Origin: an uncultured Rikenellaceae bacterium
GTDB lineage: Bacteria > Bacteroidota > Bacteroidia > Bacteroidales > Rikenellaceae
NCBI GenBank assembly: GCA_944326945.1
Contig: CALVFY010000003.1
Span: 1-64,000, forward strand
Length of the DNA: 64,000 nucleotides
Direction of reading: 5' to 3'
The position numbers and the translations under genes were made by a program. The notes beneath the pieces were generated by a model, which saw only the letters and a program-made list of their open reading frames with translations, was not told the origin of the DNA and made no database searches. Shown here one piece after another: positions 49,201-58,313 of this stretch. Positions within the stretch are counted from its first letter, which is position 1. Each line of letters opens with the position of its first letter.

Positions 49201-49920
49201 GCCAGACAGTTGCTCGATCGGATACGTAAGGAACAATTGCTCGGTTTGTATGGAGTGGTCGGGATTTTCCCGGCCCGGAGCGAGGGTGATGATTTGGTTT
49301 TGACGTCAGAGGATGGTTCGGAGGTGCGCATGGCTCAGCTACGTTCTCAACGGCGCGGAGAGAGTCCCAATCTTTCGTTGGCCGATTATGCTGTGGATAC
49401 TGCCCGGGGCGTGACAGACTATGTGGGCGCCTTTGCCGTGACCGGAGGCGTGGGGCTCGATCGTCTGGCCGCTTCGTTCCGTGAGGAGGGGGATGACTAT
49501 AATGCCATTATGAGCAAGTTGCTGGCCGATCGGTTGACAGAAGCATTTGCCGAGTCGGTTCACAGTTTCGTGCGGCGTGCCCTGTGGGGGTATGAGACGG
49601 GACCGGAACCCTCTCCCGAGGCGGTGATTCGGGGTGATTATCAGGGTATTCGTACGGCATTCGGTTATCCCGCCTGTCCGGATCATTCACTCAAACGAGA
49701 GGTCTTTGCACTTCTGCACGTGGAGCAGTCTGTGCCGATGACCTTGACCGAAAACTGGATGATTTCGCCGGGTGAGGCGCTTTGCGGATTGATCTTTGCC
49801 GGCCAGGAGGCTCGTTATTTTGGAGTGGGACGAATAGACGGTGAACAGGCGGCTGATTATGCTGTCCGACGAGGATTGACCGAGGAGGAGTTGATGAGGA
49901 TTATTCCACAGAATCTCTGA
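46279..49920 (+). CDS. metH: Cobalamin-dependent methionine synthase
   Basis: 1213 residues. The homocysteine-binding barrel has zinc ligands Cys245 (GLNCAFGA) and Cys309-Cys310 ([10 protein letters not shown]). The pterin-binding barrel shows [18 protein letters not shown]. The B12-binding module has [22 protein letters not shown] and [13 protein letters not shown], with the cobalt-ligand His756. The C-terminal activation domain contains [16 protein letters not shown], where a Thr and Phe replace residues of the usual RPAPGYP. It methylates homocysteine from 5-methyl-THF in the cytoplasm. The metF gene follows 138 bp downstream. No cobalamin or SAM riboswitch was seen. Confidence 0.97.
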   Translation: MIKFSIYDEAEHRILVLDGGLGTMVQGFGLNEEDYRGEAFRDWACPLKGCNDVLPVTAPQVIEQIHEAYLAAGADIISTDTFNANAISLADYGLEGQVRRLNRAAAALARRVADRFTMENPSKPRFVAGSMGPTNRTASMSADVNNPAAREVTFDDLAEAYAEQARGMLDGGVDLFLVETIFDVLNAKAAVFAVEQVCRERNVRIPLMLSGTLTDASGRTLSGQTVEAFWVSLAHARPFSIGLNCAFGARQLMPYVERLARVVDACRISAHPNAGLPNVMGGYDETPQMFADEVERYMKEGLVNVVGGCCGTTPAHIAAIARVVGKYAPRPLPQPRKETVLSGLEPLRVVPEANFVNVGERTNVAGSAKFKKMIREERWEEAVSVARSQVETGAQIVDVCMDDGLIDGVAAMTRFLNLAMSEPEIARVPFMIDSSKWEVLEAGLKCTQGKSVVNSISLKEGEEEFLRRAESVRRYGAAAVVMLFDERGQADTYARKIEVARRAYDLLTGAGFPAENIIFDPNVLAVATGIAEHDNYGVDFIEAVRWIKANLPGVKVSGGVSNLSFSFRGHNSIREAMHAVFLYHAVAAGMDMGIVNPAMLQVYEDIPPQLLELAEDVVLNRRPDATERLMQYAETVDETAAVGSSVVERWRELPLAERITHAMVKGITDHIAEDAMEAYRREGSPLAVIDRLLMPSMGRVGELFGAGKMFLPQVVKSARVMKKAVEVLTPYIEAGAASESVSAGRVLIATVKGDVHDIGKNIVSVVMTCNGYEIRDLGVMVECDRIVDEAQQWGAQAIGLSGLITPSLEEMIRVVKELERRGMTVPVIIGGATTSKMHTAVKIAPYYSGVVVHSSDASDNVRILARLFAPDREAYIAEVKERQQQLREQFERQQQEKELLTLYEARANRYVKPVEQIVVPRQTGRVVFRDFPITEVERYIDWNFFFPAWGLKGHYPELLSSPEKGEEARRLLDDARQLLDRIRKEQLLGLYGVVGIFPARSEGDDLVLTSEDGSEVRMAQLRSQRRGESPNLSLADYAVDTARGVTDYVGAFAVTGGVGLDRLAASFREEGDDYNAIMSKLLADRLTEAFAESVHSFVRRALWGYETGPEPSPEAVIRGDYQGIRTAFGYPACPDHSLKREVFALLHVEQSVPMTLTENWMISPGEALCGLIFAGQEARYFGVGRIDGEQAADYAVRRGLTEEELMRIIPQNL

Positions 49921-50058
49921 CTCGGCGGAACAGGTGAAATAATAACCGGGTTGCAAAATGTCGGCCCGAAACAGGAAATAAAACAACGGGAACATTGTCG
50001 GCACGACTCCAAAGATAAGGAATAGAGACGGATGGTGCCGACCCAAAATGAACGGAAT

Positions 50059-51021
50059 ATGCAGATAACGGAAATCATAGAACAGTGCCTGCGTGAGGGG
50101 CGTACGCGGTTCGCATTCGAATTGCTCCCACCCCTGAAGGGTGACGGTACGGCAGGAGTATTTTCGGCAATCGATCCGCTGATGGAGTTCGATCCGGCCT
50201 ATATCAATGTGACCTGTCACAGGGAGGACGTCAAATATGTGGAGCACCCGAGCGGTCTGCTTGAAAAACGGATTGTACGTCGTCGGCCCGGAACAGTGGG
50301 TATTTCGGCGGCCATCATGAAACGGTATGGTGTGGAGGTGGTGCCCCATTTGATTTGTGGAGGGCTGTCGCGTTATGATATTGAAGATGCGTTGATTGAT
50401 CTCGACTTCCTCGGGGTGAACAATGTGCTGGCATTACGTGGCGATAATCTGCATGGGGAGCACTCATTTACGGCTCATCCCCAGGGACATGCCCATGCCT
50501 GTGGTCTGGTGGCCCAGATTGCCGATATGAATGCGGGAATATTCGTGGACGGGGAGGTGCAGCCGAGCCACCATTCTCAATTCTGTATCGGAGTGGCGGG
50601 TTATCCGGAAAAGCATGCCGAATCGCCCAATCTCGAGTCGGATATGTTCTATTTGAAGAAGAAGGTCGATGCAGGAGCTTCGTATATCGTTACCCAGATG
50701 AGTTTCGATAACGGTCGTATCTTCGACTTCATTCGCCGTTGTCGGGAGGCAGGGATTACGGTGCCCGTGATACCTGGAATCAAACCGCTTTCGACAAAAG
50801 CTCAGTTGACCGTATTGCCTCAGGTATTCCATGTCGATCTGCCGCAGGAGCTGGTGGCCGAAGCCAGTGCCTGTAAGGACAATGCCGGCGTGCGTGAAGT
50901 GGGTGTACGATGGGCGGTCCGGCAGGCCAAGGAGTTGAAGGAGGCCGGATTGCCGATGATCCATTTCTACACGATGGGTAAGACGGATAATGTGGCGAAG
51001 ATTCTTAAAGAGACATTTTAG
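50059..51021 (+). CDS. metF: Methylenetetrahydrofolate reductase
   Basis: 320 residues from ATG 50059 (an ATG at 50032 gives nine more). TIM-barrel features are FELLPPLKGDGTAGVF, INVTCHREDVKY, VPHLICGGLSRYDIEDALIDL, NVLALRGDN, GVAGYPEKHAESPN, and ITVPVIPGIKPLSTKAQL. FAD-dependent reduction yields the 5-methyl-THF used by MetH just upstream. The M20 gene starts 4 bp after the stop, so these probably form one operon. Confidence 0.95.
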   Translation: MQITEIIEQCLREGRTRFAFELLPPLKGDGTAGVFSAIDPLMEFDPAYINVTCHREDVKYVEHPSGLLEKRIVRRRPGTVGISAAIMKRYGVEVVPHLICGGLSRYDIEDALIDLDFLGVNNVLALRGDNLHGEHSFTAHPQGHAHACGLVAQIADMNAGIFVDGEVQPSHHSQFCIGVAGYPEKHAESPNLESDMFYLKKKVDAGASYIVTQMSFDNGRIFDFIRRCREAGITVPVIPGIKPLSTKAQLTVLPQVFHVDLPQELVAEASACKDNAGVREVGVRWAVRQAKELKEAGLPMIHFYTMGKTDNVAKILKETF

Positions 51022-51025
51022 AGAG

Positions 51026-52252
51026 ATGAATAGAACGATGATATTCGGCGAAGCGTTGGATCTGTTTGAGACGGTATTGGAATATCGTCGGCATCTGCAC
51101 TCCCAGGCGGAACTCTCGTTCGAGGAGCGTCTGACGGGAGATTATATCGCTCAGGTGCTCGAACGCGAAGGGATCCGTTTCAGCAGGATTGCCGATACGG
51201 GGGTGTTGGCCCGGATTGACGGTTACACCTCATCGAAGCGGACTGTTGTATTGCGGGCGGATATCGATGCTTTGCCTGTTACGGAACAGACAGGGCTTCC
51301 GTTCGCTTCAACCCATGAAGGGGTGATGCATGCATGCGGACACGACATGCATGCGGCGGCTCTGCTGGGGGCGTTGTTGTTGTTGCGTAACCACAGGGAT
51401 CTTTTCCAGGGGACGATATTCGGATTGTTTCAACCCGGAGAGGAGGTCAATCCGGGAGGAGCTTCTCTGGTGCTGCAGGAGGAACCATTCGCGGATTTCG
51501 ATGTGGTGGCCGTGATCGGCGAACATGTCGAACCCGACCTGCCGACCGGATCGGTGGGCTTTCGGGCCGGAAAATATATGGCCTCGAGCGATGAGGTTCG
51601 GATTGCAGTACGAGGTCAGGGCGGTCATGCTGCTTTGCCTCATCGGTTGAAGGATCCGGTGGTGGCTGCTGCTGCTATGATCACCTCCTTTCAACAAATC
51701 GTGGGGCGTAATGCCGATCCACGGGTGCCGACGGTCTTCTCCATCGGAAGGGTGATTGCCGACGGAGCAACCAATGTGATTCCCGATAAGGTGGAGATGG
51801 AGGGTACGCTGCGTACTTTCGAGGAGCGTTGGCGGACTGATGCGCGTGAGCGTATCCGGGCGGTTGCCGACGGTGTGGCCAGGGCTTATGGTGTGGAAGC
51901 TGACGTGAATATTTCGGAGGGGTATCCCTGTGTGGTGAACGATACGGCATTGGTGGCGCTCGGACGTACGGTCTGTATGGAGCTGTTGGGCCGTGAATCG
52001 GTGGTGAAATTGGGGCTGCGGCCTACGGCTGAAGATTTCGGCTACTATACGCAACGTTATCCTTCGCTCTTTTTCCGGTTGGGTGTAGGTTATGCGGACG
52101 GTCATTCGGCCGGACGACTCCATACGTCGGCGTTCAATCCCGATGAGAAGGCTCTGTGCTATGGAATGGCCATTCTTGCGGCCCTGGCGATGAGAATTTT
52201 GGAACTTCCCAAGCAAGATATTGCCGAATCATCTGCCTCGCGGAGTGAGTAG
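51026..52252 (+). CDS. M20-family amidohydrolase / peptidase
   Basis: 408 residues from ATG 51026. Zinc-site motifs are VLRADIDALPV, HACGHDMHAAALLGA, GLFQPGEEVNPGGA, and a late GHSAGRLHTSAFNPDEKAL. The dimerisation domain lies at about 185-300. It belongs to the IAA-amino-acid hydrolase/N-acyl hydrolase branch. The substrate cannot be told, but linkage to metF suggests amino-acid metabolism. No signal peptide. Confidence 0.9.
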   Translation: MNRTMIFGEALDLFETVLEYRRHLHSQAELSFEERLTGDYIAQVLEREGIRFSRIADTGVLARIDGYTSSKRTVVLRADIDALPVTEQTGLPFASTHEGVMHACGHDMHAAALLGALLLLRNHRDLFQGTIFGLFQPGEEVNPGGASLVLQEEPFADFDVVAVIGEHVEPDLPTGSVGFRAGKYMASSDEVRIAVRGQGGHAALPHRLKDPVVAAAAMITSFQQIVGRNADPRVPTVFSIGRVIADGATNVIPDKVEMEGTLRTFEERWRTDARERIRAVADGVARAYGVEADVNISEGYPCVVNDTALVALGRTVCMELLGRESVVKLGLRPTAEDFGYYTQRYPSLFFRLGVGYADGHSAGRLHTSAFNPDEKALCYGMAILAALAMRILELPKQDIAESSASRSE

Positions 52253-52269
52253 AATAGGTGCGTGAAATA

Positions 52270-52917
52270 TTAGTGGATAGGAAAGAGAATGAATACGGCC
52301 ACGTCCCATAATGCATGCGATATGATCGTTGCGGCAAGACTCCTGCCGAAGGCATAAAGAAGTCCCCAGAAGATTCCACACACCAGAGAGGCCATGATCA
52401 ACATGAAGTTGAACGACCATATGTGTACCAGAGAGTAGACTGTCGAGGTGAGAGCTACCGAAATCAGGGTGACAGTCAGAGAGGAGAATCGGCTTCGATG
52501 TGATCGGATGAATTGCATGATTCGATTCTGAATATATCCGCGCCAGAAGATCTCCTCGGCAGGGCCGATCAAAAACAATAGCAGTAGGGCAACCAGACGC
52601 AGATTGTGTCCCTCTTTCATGGCATAGATCTCCCCGACTTGTGTGTGGGCAAAACCGAACCATCGGGTGGAGAGATAGTTTCCGATCCAGAAAATACCCC
52701 ATAGTGCAGTGGCCGAAGCAATTCCCAACAGGAGGGCTTTCAGACCGAATTCGCGGAGTGTAAGCCGGACTTTCCCCACGTAAAATGAGAGGATACAGAG
52801 TATCACGGCCGATAGGGACATGCTGCTCCAGAAGTTGATCAGCGGCGCCGTCCACGGAGAAAACATCACAAACCACAACAGGGCGGCAATTGACAGGGAT
52901 AGTATGGTTCGGTTCAT
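52270..52917 (-). CDS. CPBP-family intramembrane metalloprotease
   Basis: 215 residues from ATG 52917, with about seven TM segments. The diagnostic motif GPAEEIFWRGYIQNR (EExxxR) is at about 125, and later His motifs are SLVHIW and SHALWD. These form the CAAX-protease/bacteriocin-processing (CPBP) active site. Substrates are unknown. It overlaps the end of menA by 4 bp on the same strand. Confidence 0.9.
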   Translation of the reverse strand: MNRTILSLSIAALLWFVMFSPWTAPLINFWSSMSLSAVILCILSFYVGKVRLTLREFGLKALLLGIASATALWGIFWIGNYLSTRWFGFAHTQVGEIYAMKEGHNLRLVALLLLFLIGPAEEIFWRGYIQNRIMQFIRSHRSRFSSLTVTLISVALTSTVYSLVHIWSFNFMLIMASLVCGIFWGLLYAFGRSLAATIISHALWDVAVFILFPIH

Positions 52918-53813
52918 AGGAGAATCTCGGCAAGGGGATGAATAAAGCACGAAAGAGACAAAAGCAGAGAGAAGAGCAGCACAAGTTTGGCTGTGGAGGC
53001 GTCGAGTGCGGCAATCTGCCTCATGTCACGGGCATTGAGCATGCTTCGGATATTGGCCCAGGCCAGGGGCGTGGAGATCAGAACCAGTATGGATGTCAGA
53101 GGCAGAATTCCCCAGCAGACGTCGACAGCTACGAGCAGATAGGCTCCTGCAATCAGGAGAATATAGAATAGTTTTGAGTATTTCAGCCCTATTTTCATGG
53201 CCAGGGTCGAGATACCGGATTGTGCGTCGTTGATTCTGTCCCGTGTATTGTTGGCGTGAAGAATCGCCACGATAAGAAGACCTTCGGCGGCACTGACTGT
53301 GAATATTTTCGGGTAGACTATTCCGGTGGCGGCATAGACTACGCCCAGTGCGATCAACAGTCCGAAAGAGATAAAGATATTGATATCGCCCAATGCCGAA
53401 AATTTCATGCGAAAGTAAAAGAGTGTGAGCACCAGCCCCGCCACTCCCATATAGAGGATCGGTAATCCGCATCGGATCACCAGAAACAATCCGAGGGCAC
53501 ATCCGATAGTGAGTAGTATGAATCCGTAAATCAATACTGCTTTGGGACTTAGAATACCGTCTATGATGGAAAGATTCGTTTGGCCGATGTTGTTATGGGA
53601 ATCTACTCCGTGTTGGTAATCGAAATAGTCACTGATGAGGTTTCCTGCCAGGTGGAATATGGCAGCTCCGATCATGGCCATGATTCCTGCAGCCCAGTCT
53701 CTTGCGGGGAAATTTTCCTGCCATAGGAATACATAGGCCAAAGCCGTGATTGCCGGCATGATTGATGCCGGTAACGACCAGGGACGAGTGGCTGACATCC
53801 ATTTGTTTGTCAT
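52914..53813 (-). CDS. menA: 1,4-dihydroxy-2-naphthoate prenyltransferase
   Basis: 299 residues from ATG 53813 (another ATG at 53840 gives nine more). UbiA-family membrane protein with GNLISDYFDYQHGVDS (NxxxDxxxD, prenyl-diphosphate site) and a second, weaker Asp-rich motif DRINDAQSG. It makes demethylmenaquinone in the inner membrane, and menaquinone is the usual quinone of Bacteroidales. It is co-directional with the CPBP gene. Confidence 0.92.
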   Translation of the reverse strand: MTNKWMSATRPWSLPASIMPAITALAYVFLWQENFPARDWAAGIMAMIGAAIFHLAGNLISDYFDYQHGVDSHNNIGQTNLSIIDGILSPKAVLIYGFILLTIGCALGLFLVIRCGLPILYMGVAGLVLTLFYFRMKFSALGDINIFISFGLLIALGVVYAATGIVYPKIFTVSAAEGLLIVAILHANNTRDRINDAQSGISTLAMKIGLKYSKLFYILLIAGAYLLVAVDVCWGILPLTSILVLISTPLAWANIRSMLNARDMRQIAALDASTAKLVLLFSLLLSLSCFIHPLAEILL

Positions 53814-54015
53814 GAAACAAAAGTTGAGTGGGAATGACATACGGAGGAATAAATAAGAATATCCGATGGCCGGATATTCTTTAGACGGGAAATATAATCT
53901 TGCCTTTCCGAAAGGGGGCCGCAATATAACTCCTTATTTTGTAGGGATGGGAGATACGTATGGTTGTGAAACCTGACTGAGGAGGCTCCTGTTCCTTAGA
54001 TGGTGTGGCGAAAGG

Positions 54016-54537
54016 TCAGTTGACTTCCGAAGGTTTGGGCTCACTGGCGGCTTCCATGTCGATCTGGAGTTTCACCATTTTAATCGCAGCGGCCGCTGCT
54101 TCGTCGCCTTTGTTGCCATATTTGCCCCCCGCCCGGTCAAGTGCCTGTTGCAGGTTGTCGGTGGTCAGTACGCCGAAGGCAATCGGCATATTCCAGTTGA
54201 TCATCAACTGAGTAATCCCTTGTGTTACCCCTTGGCAGACAAAATCGAAGTGGCGGGTTTCACCCTGGATGACGCATCCCAATGCGATGACTCCGTCCAC
54301 GTCGGTATATTCGGCGAAATATTGAGCTCCCAATGCCAATTCGAAAGTGCCGGGAACATATTTGATCAGAATATTATGTTCGGCACATCCGCAACTGCGT
54401 AAGGTCCTTACGGCACCTTGCAACAGTGCGTCGGTCACTTCGCTGTTCCATTCGGAAACGACAATGCCGAATCGCATCTCTTCTGCAGAGGGGAGTTTGG
54501 ATTCGAATACGGAGAGATTTTTATGTTTTGTTGACAT
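54016..54537 (-). CDS. ribH: 6,7-dimethyl-8-ribityllumazine synthase
   Basis: 173 residues with the lumazine synthase core: FGIVVSEWNSEVTDALLQGAVRTL, VPGTFELALGAQYFAEY, VIALGCVIQGETRHFDFVCQGVTQGI (catalytic His), and IAFGVLTTDNLQQALDRAGGKYGNKGDEAAAAAIKM. It performs the penultimate step of riboflavin synthesis. A terminator separates it from the TPR gene upstream. Confidence 0.97.
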   Translation of the reverse strand: MSTKHKNLSVFESKLPSAEEMRFGIVVSEWNSEVTDALLQGAVRTLRSCGCAEHNILIKYVPGTFELALGAQYFAEYTDVDGVIALGCVIQGETRHFDFVCQGVTQGITQLMINWNMPIAFGVLTTDNLQQALDRAGGKYGNKGDEAAAAAIKMVKLQIDMEAASEPKPSEVN

Positions 54538-54573
54538 GGTTTGCTTGAGCTTTAGAAATGAAAGAAAGACGAT

Positions 54574-54600
54574 AAAAAAGGTCGCCGCTGAGGCGACCTT
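54574..54600 (-). terminator. Terminator of the TPR gene
   Basis: AAGGTCGCC (54578-54586) with complement at 54592-54600, 5-nt loop, and six A on the plus strand (T-run on the minus strand). Confidence 0.85.
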
Positions 54601-54615
54601 AAATCAGTATCGAAT

Positions 54616-55311
54616 TTATTGTTGGTCTACGCGCCCAATGTATTTTTCAATGTCGCGTGCTTCGAGACTGGTCGGGAATTCATTGGCAATTCGTTCAAAT
54701 GCACTCTTGGTGGAGGGGTAATCGCCTAATTTTTCATAGACCAATCCTAATTTTTTCAAATAACAGGGAGTCGTCAAACTGTTGTCTCCGGCTTCTACGG
54801 CTTTTTTGAAGAGCGATACGGCTTCTTGATATTTGCCTTCCTGTACGAGGATGTCTCCTTGCAATCCGTAGTTTTGAGCATTGATCAGCGTATTGGGAGC
54901 ACCTTTCGTGGTTTTGTAAGCGCGAAGTTGTTCCATGGCCTGAGTCAGATCGCCCGTACGCAGATAGCAGATGCCGGCATAATGTTTGGCCAGATTGCCT
55001 GCGGGTGTGGACCCGTATTTCTCGATTACATCCAGGAATCCGGCATTGTTCCCATCACCTTCCAGGGCCAGTTTGAAAGAATCAATGGCAAATTGTTGCT
55101 GAGCCACGAACATCATATCCGATGCTTTTTCGGCGCGGGGAGCTGCATAAAGATATTTGTATCCGAAATAACCTCCGACTACCACCAATACCACTACCAA
55201 TGCGATGACGAGATTTCCTCCGTTTCTCTGGAAGAACTCTTCCGTACGCGAGAGGGCCGATTCGATGACTACTTCGGGATCTTTTCCCATCTGGGGGTTC
55301 TTTGTTGCCAT
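54616..55311 (-). CDS. TPR-repeat membrane protein
   Basis: 231 residues from ATG 55311. An N-terminal cytoplasmic stretch is followed by one TM (LVIALVVVLVVVGGYFGYKYL, about 35-55), and then tetratricopeptide-type repeats in the periplasm (LAKHYAGICYLRTGDLTQAMEQLRAY, YGLQGDILVQEGKYQEAVSLFKKAV, LKKLGLVYEKLGDYPSTKSAF). It resembles YfgM/BamD-type helper proteins. It has a TATTTTTG -7 element (55350-55343) and is divergent from recF. Confidence 0.85.
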   Translation of the reverse strand: MATKNPQMGKDPEVVIESALSRTEEFFQRNGGNLVIALVVVLVVVGGYFGYKYLYAAPRAEKASDMMFVAQQQFAIDSFKLALEGDGNNAGFLDVIEKYGSTPAGNLAKHYAGICYLRTGDLTQAMEQLRAYKTTKGAPNTLINAQNYGLQGDILVQEGKYQEAVSLFKKAVEAGDNSLTTPCYLKKLGLVYEKLGDYPSTKSAFERIANEFPTSLEARDIEKYIGRVDQQ

Positions 55312-55412
55312 AAAATTTTTGTGTTTTGGAATTATCAAAGCACAAAAATACATCTTTTTAGAGAAAAAGGTATAGACAAGGGCGATTATTTTATTTTTTT
55401 ATGCTTTTTCCC

Positions 55413-55420
55413 TACCTTTG
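55413..55420 (+). promoter_or_regulatory. -7 element (TACCTTTG) of recF
   Basis: TACCTTTG fits TAnnTTTG, 20 bp before the recF ATG. The -33 region is T-rich without a clear TTTG. Confidence 0.45.
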
Positions 55421-55440
55421 GAATCCAATCAGACAGGGTT

Positions 55441-56604
55441 ATGTTCCTCAAAAAGCTTTCTGTCATTAATTTCAAGAATATTTCCGAGGCGAATTTGGTG
55501 TTTACCTCGCGGGTGAACTGTTTCGTGGGCGACAATGGGGCGGGTAAGACCAATCTGGTGGATGCCATCTACTATTTGTCCATGTGCAAGAGTTCGTTGA
55601 CCATGACCGATGGACAGAGTGTGCGTCACGGTGCCGATTCTTTTCTGTTGGAGGGAGAGTATCTTTCCGACGGAGAGAGAATCGAAAGGATCGTGTGTGG
55701 ATTTCGCCGTTCCGGAGGAAAGAGTGTCAGGCGAAACGGAAAAGAGTATGAAAAATTGGCCGATCACATAGGGTTGATTCCGGTAGTGATCGTCTCTCCT
55801 GCCGACTCTTTTCTGGTGAGCGATGCAGCCGACGAACGGCGTCGGTATCTGAATGCCTTCCTTTCACAGTTGGATCGGGAATATTTGACGGCGATTGTGA
55901 AATACAATCATGTGCTCGGCGAGCGTAATCGTCTGTTGAAACAGTTGGATTGGGCCGGAGGAGAGGAGCTGCTCGATGTGTTGGACGAGCAACTGGTGCG
56001 TTGGGGAGAGGTGGTATGCCGTAAACGGCGGGAACTGGTGGAACGGTTGGCTCCTCAGGTGGCTGAATACTATCGGATTCTTTCGGACGATCGCGAACAG
56101 ATCGAACTTGTTTATCATTCGGAACTTAATGAAAGACCTTTTGCCGAATTGCTGGCGTCTGCCAGGGAGAAGGACCGTATCAACCAATTTTCGACCGCGG
56201 GAGTGCACAGAGACGATTTGAGGATGAGGATCGGAGGGTATCCTCTGAAAAAATACGGTTCGCAGGGGCAGCAGAAATCGTTTCTGGTGGCGCTCAAGTT
56301 GGCTCAGTATCGATTGGCCGCTACGGTGGCGGGAGAGAAACCGATCCTGTTGTTGGATGATTTGTTCGATAAGCTGGATATGGCACGGGTGGAGCAGTTG
56401 ATTCGGCTGGTGTCGGGACCGGAATTCGGACAGATCTTCATTACCGACTGTAATAAGGTGAGATTGGAGTCGATTCTTGAGCGCAGCGGCGAATCCTATA
56501 CCTTGTGGCGTGTGGATGGCGGCGAACCTTGCCAGGTGGAGAGTGAGGCCGATCCTGAAAGAGTCGACGGCAGGGTGTCTGAAATTAAAAACGATGCGCA
56601 ATGA
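55441..56604 (+). CDS. recF: DNA recombination/repair protein RecF
   Basis: 387 residues from ATG 55441. SMC-like ATPase with VGDNGAGKTNLVDAI (Walker A, Lys36), a signature-like YGSQGQQKSFLVALKLAQ and PILLLDDLFDKLD (Walker B). RecF loads RecA at gaps with RecOR. The DUF721 gene overlaps the stop by 4 bp, a frequent arrangement in Bacteroidetes. Confidence 0.95.
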   Translation: MFLKKLSVINFKNISEANLVFTSRVNCFVGDNGAGKTNLVDAIYYLSMCKSSLTMTDGQSVRHGADSFLLEGEYLSDGERIERIVCGFRRSGGKSVRRNGKEYEKLADHIGLIPVVIVSPADSFLVSDAADERRRYLNAFLSQLDREYLTAIVKYNHVLGERNRLLKQLDWAGGEELLDVLDEQLVRWGEVVCRKRRELVERLAPQVAEYYRILSDDREQIELVYHSELNERPFAELLASAREKDRINQFSTAGVHRDDLRMRIGGYPLKKYGSQGQQKSFLVALKLAQYRLAATVAGEKPILLLDDLFDKLDMARVEQLIRLVSGPEFGQIFITDCNKVRLESILERSGESYTLWRVDGGEPCQVESEADPERVDGRVSEIKNDAQ

Positions 56605-56894
56605 GACGGACGGTACCGATGCGTTTGGGCGATATAATGGGAGATTGGATCCAGTCCTGTCCCCATATTGCGCGAAAACTGGCCGAGGCCAAGGTGCCGG
56701 ATGTGTGGCCTCAGATCGTGGGGCCGGCAGTAGCCTCCTATACCTCTTCGATCCGTTTCGAGCGGGGAATCATGTTTGTACAGGTCTCTTCGTCGGTGGT
56801 GCGTCATGAACTGTTCATGCGGCGAGCCCATCTGGCCGAAGCTGTTAACCAGGCCTTGGGGGTGCCTGTCGTTCGTCAACTGGTCGTCAAATAG
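56601..56894 (+). CDS. DUF721 (DciA-like) protein
   Basis: 97 residues: MRRTVPMRLGDIMGDWIQSC, then WPQIVGPAVASYTSSIRFERGIMFVQVSSSVVRHELFMRRAHLAEAVNQAL. This is the DUF721/DciA-type fold, linked to replicative helicase loading in many bacteria. Translational coupling with recF fits a replication or repair role. Confidence 0.88.
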   Translation: MRRTVPMRLGDIMGDWIQSCPHIARKLAEAKVPDVWPQIVGPAVASYTSSIRFERGIMFVQVSSSVVRHELFMRRAHLAEAVNQALGVPVVRQLVVK

Positions 56895-56896
56895 AC

Positions 56897-58246
56897 CTAT
56901 TTCCAAACGCCCAATTGAGTGAGGAACAGCAAGACAATCACTGCCGGAACGAAGAATCGGACAAGGGCTCGTACCACTGGATAGAGTCTGGTACCGAAAC
57001 GTCCTTCACTGGTGATTTCATTGCGGAATAGCTCTTTATTCATCACCCAGCCTGCGAAGATCACGATCAGAAAACCGCCTATGGGCATCATATAGGTGGA
57101 GGTCAGACTGTCGAACAGATCGAACAGGTTTTTCCCTGCCACCAGCAGCGATGATCCCTGCATCTGAGAGAGGGCGCATAGTGAGGAGAGAATGCCTACT
57201 GCTACTACCGTAAGCAGCGAAGCAAGCCGGCGTGAAAGTCGGAACTCCTCCGAGACGTAGGCTACCACCACTTCCATAAGTGATACCGAGGAGGTGATGG
57301 CTGCCGCGAACAGCAGGAAGAAGAAGAGTATCCCGATCACATATCCTCCCGTCATCTGGGCAAAGATGTTGGGAAGGGCGAGGAATACCAGTTCCGGACC
57401 CGAGGTGGGGTTAATGCCGAAGGTGAATACGGCCGGAAAGATGGCCAATCCGGAGAGAATGGCGATACATACGTCCGAAATGGCTACCGTACCTGCCACG
57501 CGGAACATACTGTCGCCCGGCCGCAGGTAGGATCCGTAGGTGATCATGATGCCCATGCCTAAACTCATCGAAAAGAACGATTGGCCGACAGCCTGCATGA
57601 AGACCGAGGCGGATATTTTGCTGAAATCGGGCTTGAATACGAAACTCACCGCTTCGCGCAATCCCTCCAGCGAGAAGGAGTTGATGGCCATGCCCACCAG
57701 AATGAGGAACATGAGCGGGGTGACCAGTTTGTTGAATTTTTCGATTCCTTTCTGGATACCTCGCGAGACGATCACGCCGTTCATGGCCACAAACAGAAGG
57801 GTCCACGCCACGGGGCGCCATCCGCTGTTGATGAATGAAGTGAAATTTTCTTTCAATTCGGTCGGGTTTTGGGCATGGAAACTGCCCGATACGGCTTCCT
57901 GGAGAAATTCGAGCGCCCATCCGGCAATTACCGAATAGAATCCGAGGATCAGTAGCGCGGTGGCAATGCCCAGCAGACCTACTCCCTGCCAGCCCGGTTG
58001 ATTGGGCACTATTTTGTGAAAAGCCCGCATGGTATTGCTGCGACTGTGACGACCGATCGAGAACTCCGAAAGCATGAGTGGTATGGAGAGCAGCAGACTC
58101 ACCAATACATATACCAAAATAAATGCGGCGCCTCCGTTCTCGCCGGCTATGTAGGGGAAACGCCAGATATTACCCAATCCGATCACCGATCCTCCCACGG
58201 CAGCTACCGTTCCGAATCCGCTGGCGAATGTACCTCTTTTTCTCAT
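56897..58246 (-). CDS. Sodium-dependent (NSS/SNF family) transporter
   Basis: 449 residues with about 11-12 TM segments. The TM1 region AAVGGSVIGLGNIWRFPYIAGENGGAAFILVYV is the NSS signature with the sodium/amino-acid site. TM6 shows FFSMSLGMGIMITYGSYL. Prokaryotic members import amino acids with sodium. It is transcribed away from hydG. Confidence 0.93.
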   Translation of the reverse strand: MRKRGTFASGFGTVAAVGGSVIGLGNIWRFPYIAGENGGAAFILVYVLVSLLLSIPLMLSEFSIGRHSRSNTMRAFHKIVPNQPGWQGVGLLGIATALLILGFYSVIAGWALEFLQEAVSGSFHAQNPTELKENFTSFINSGWRPVAWTLLFVAMNGVIVSRGIQKGIEKFNKLVTPLMFLILVGMAINSFSLEGLREAVSFVFKPDFSKISASVFMQAVGQSFFSMSLGMGIMITYGSYLRPGDSMFRVAGTVAISDVCIAILSGLAIFPAVFTFGINPTSGPELVFLALPNIFAQMTGGYVIGILFFFLLFAAAITSSVSLMEVVVAYVSEEFRLSRRLASLLTVVAVGILSSLCALSQMQGSSLLVAGKNLFDLFDSLTSTYMMPIGGFLIVIFAGWVMNKELFRNEITSEGRFGTRLYPVVRALVRFFVPAVIVLLFLTQLGVWK

Positions 58247-58288
58247 AAACTACCTGTTTCTACGGGGTCAAAATTATATTTTTAGCAT

Positions 58289-58296
58289 TAACTTTG
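58289..58296 (+). promoter_or_regulatory. -7 element (TAACTTTG) of hydG
   Basis: TAACTTTG fits TAnnTTTG, 17 bp before the hydG ATG. No clear -33. A TAATTTTG on the minus strand (58276-58269) may serve the transporter. Confidence 0.4.
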
Positions 58297-58313
58297 TCCG
58301 AAATTTTTTCGCT

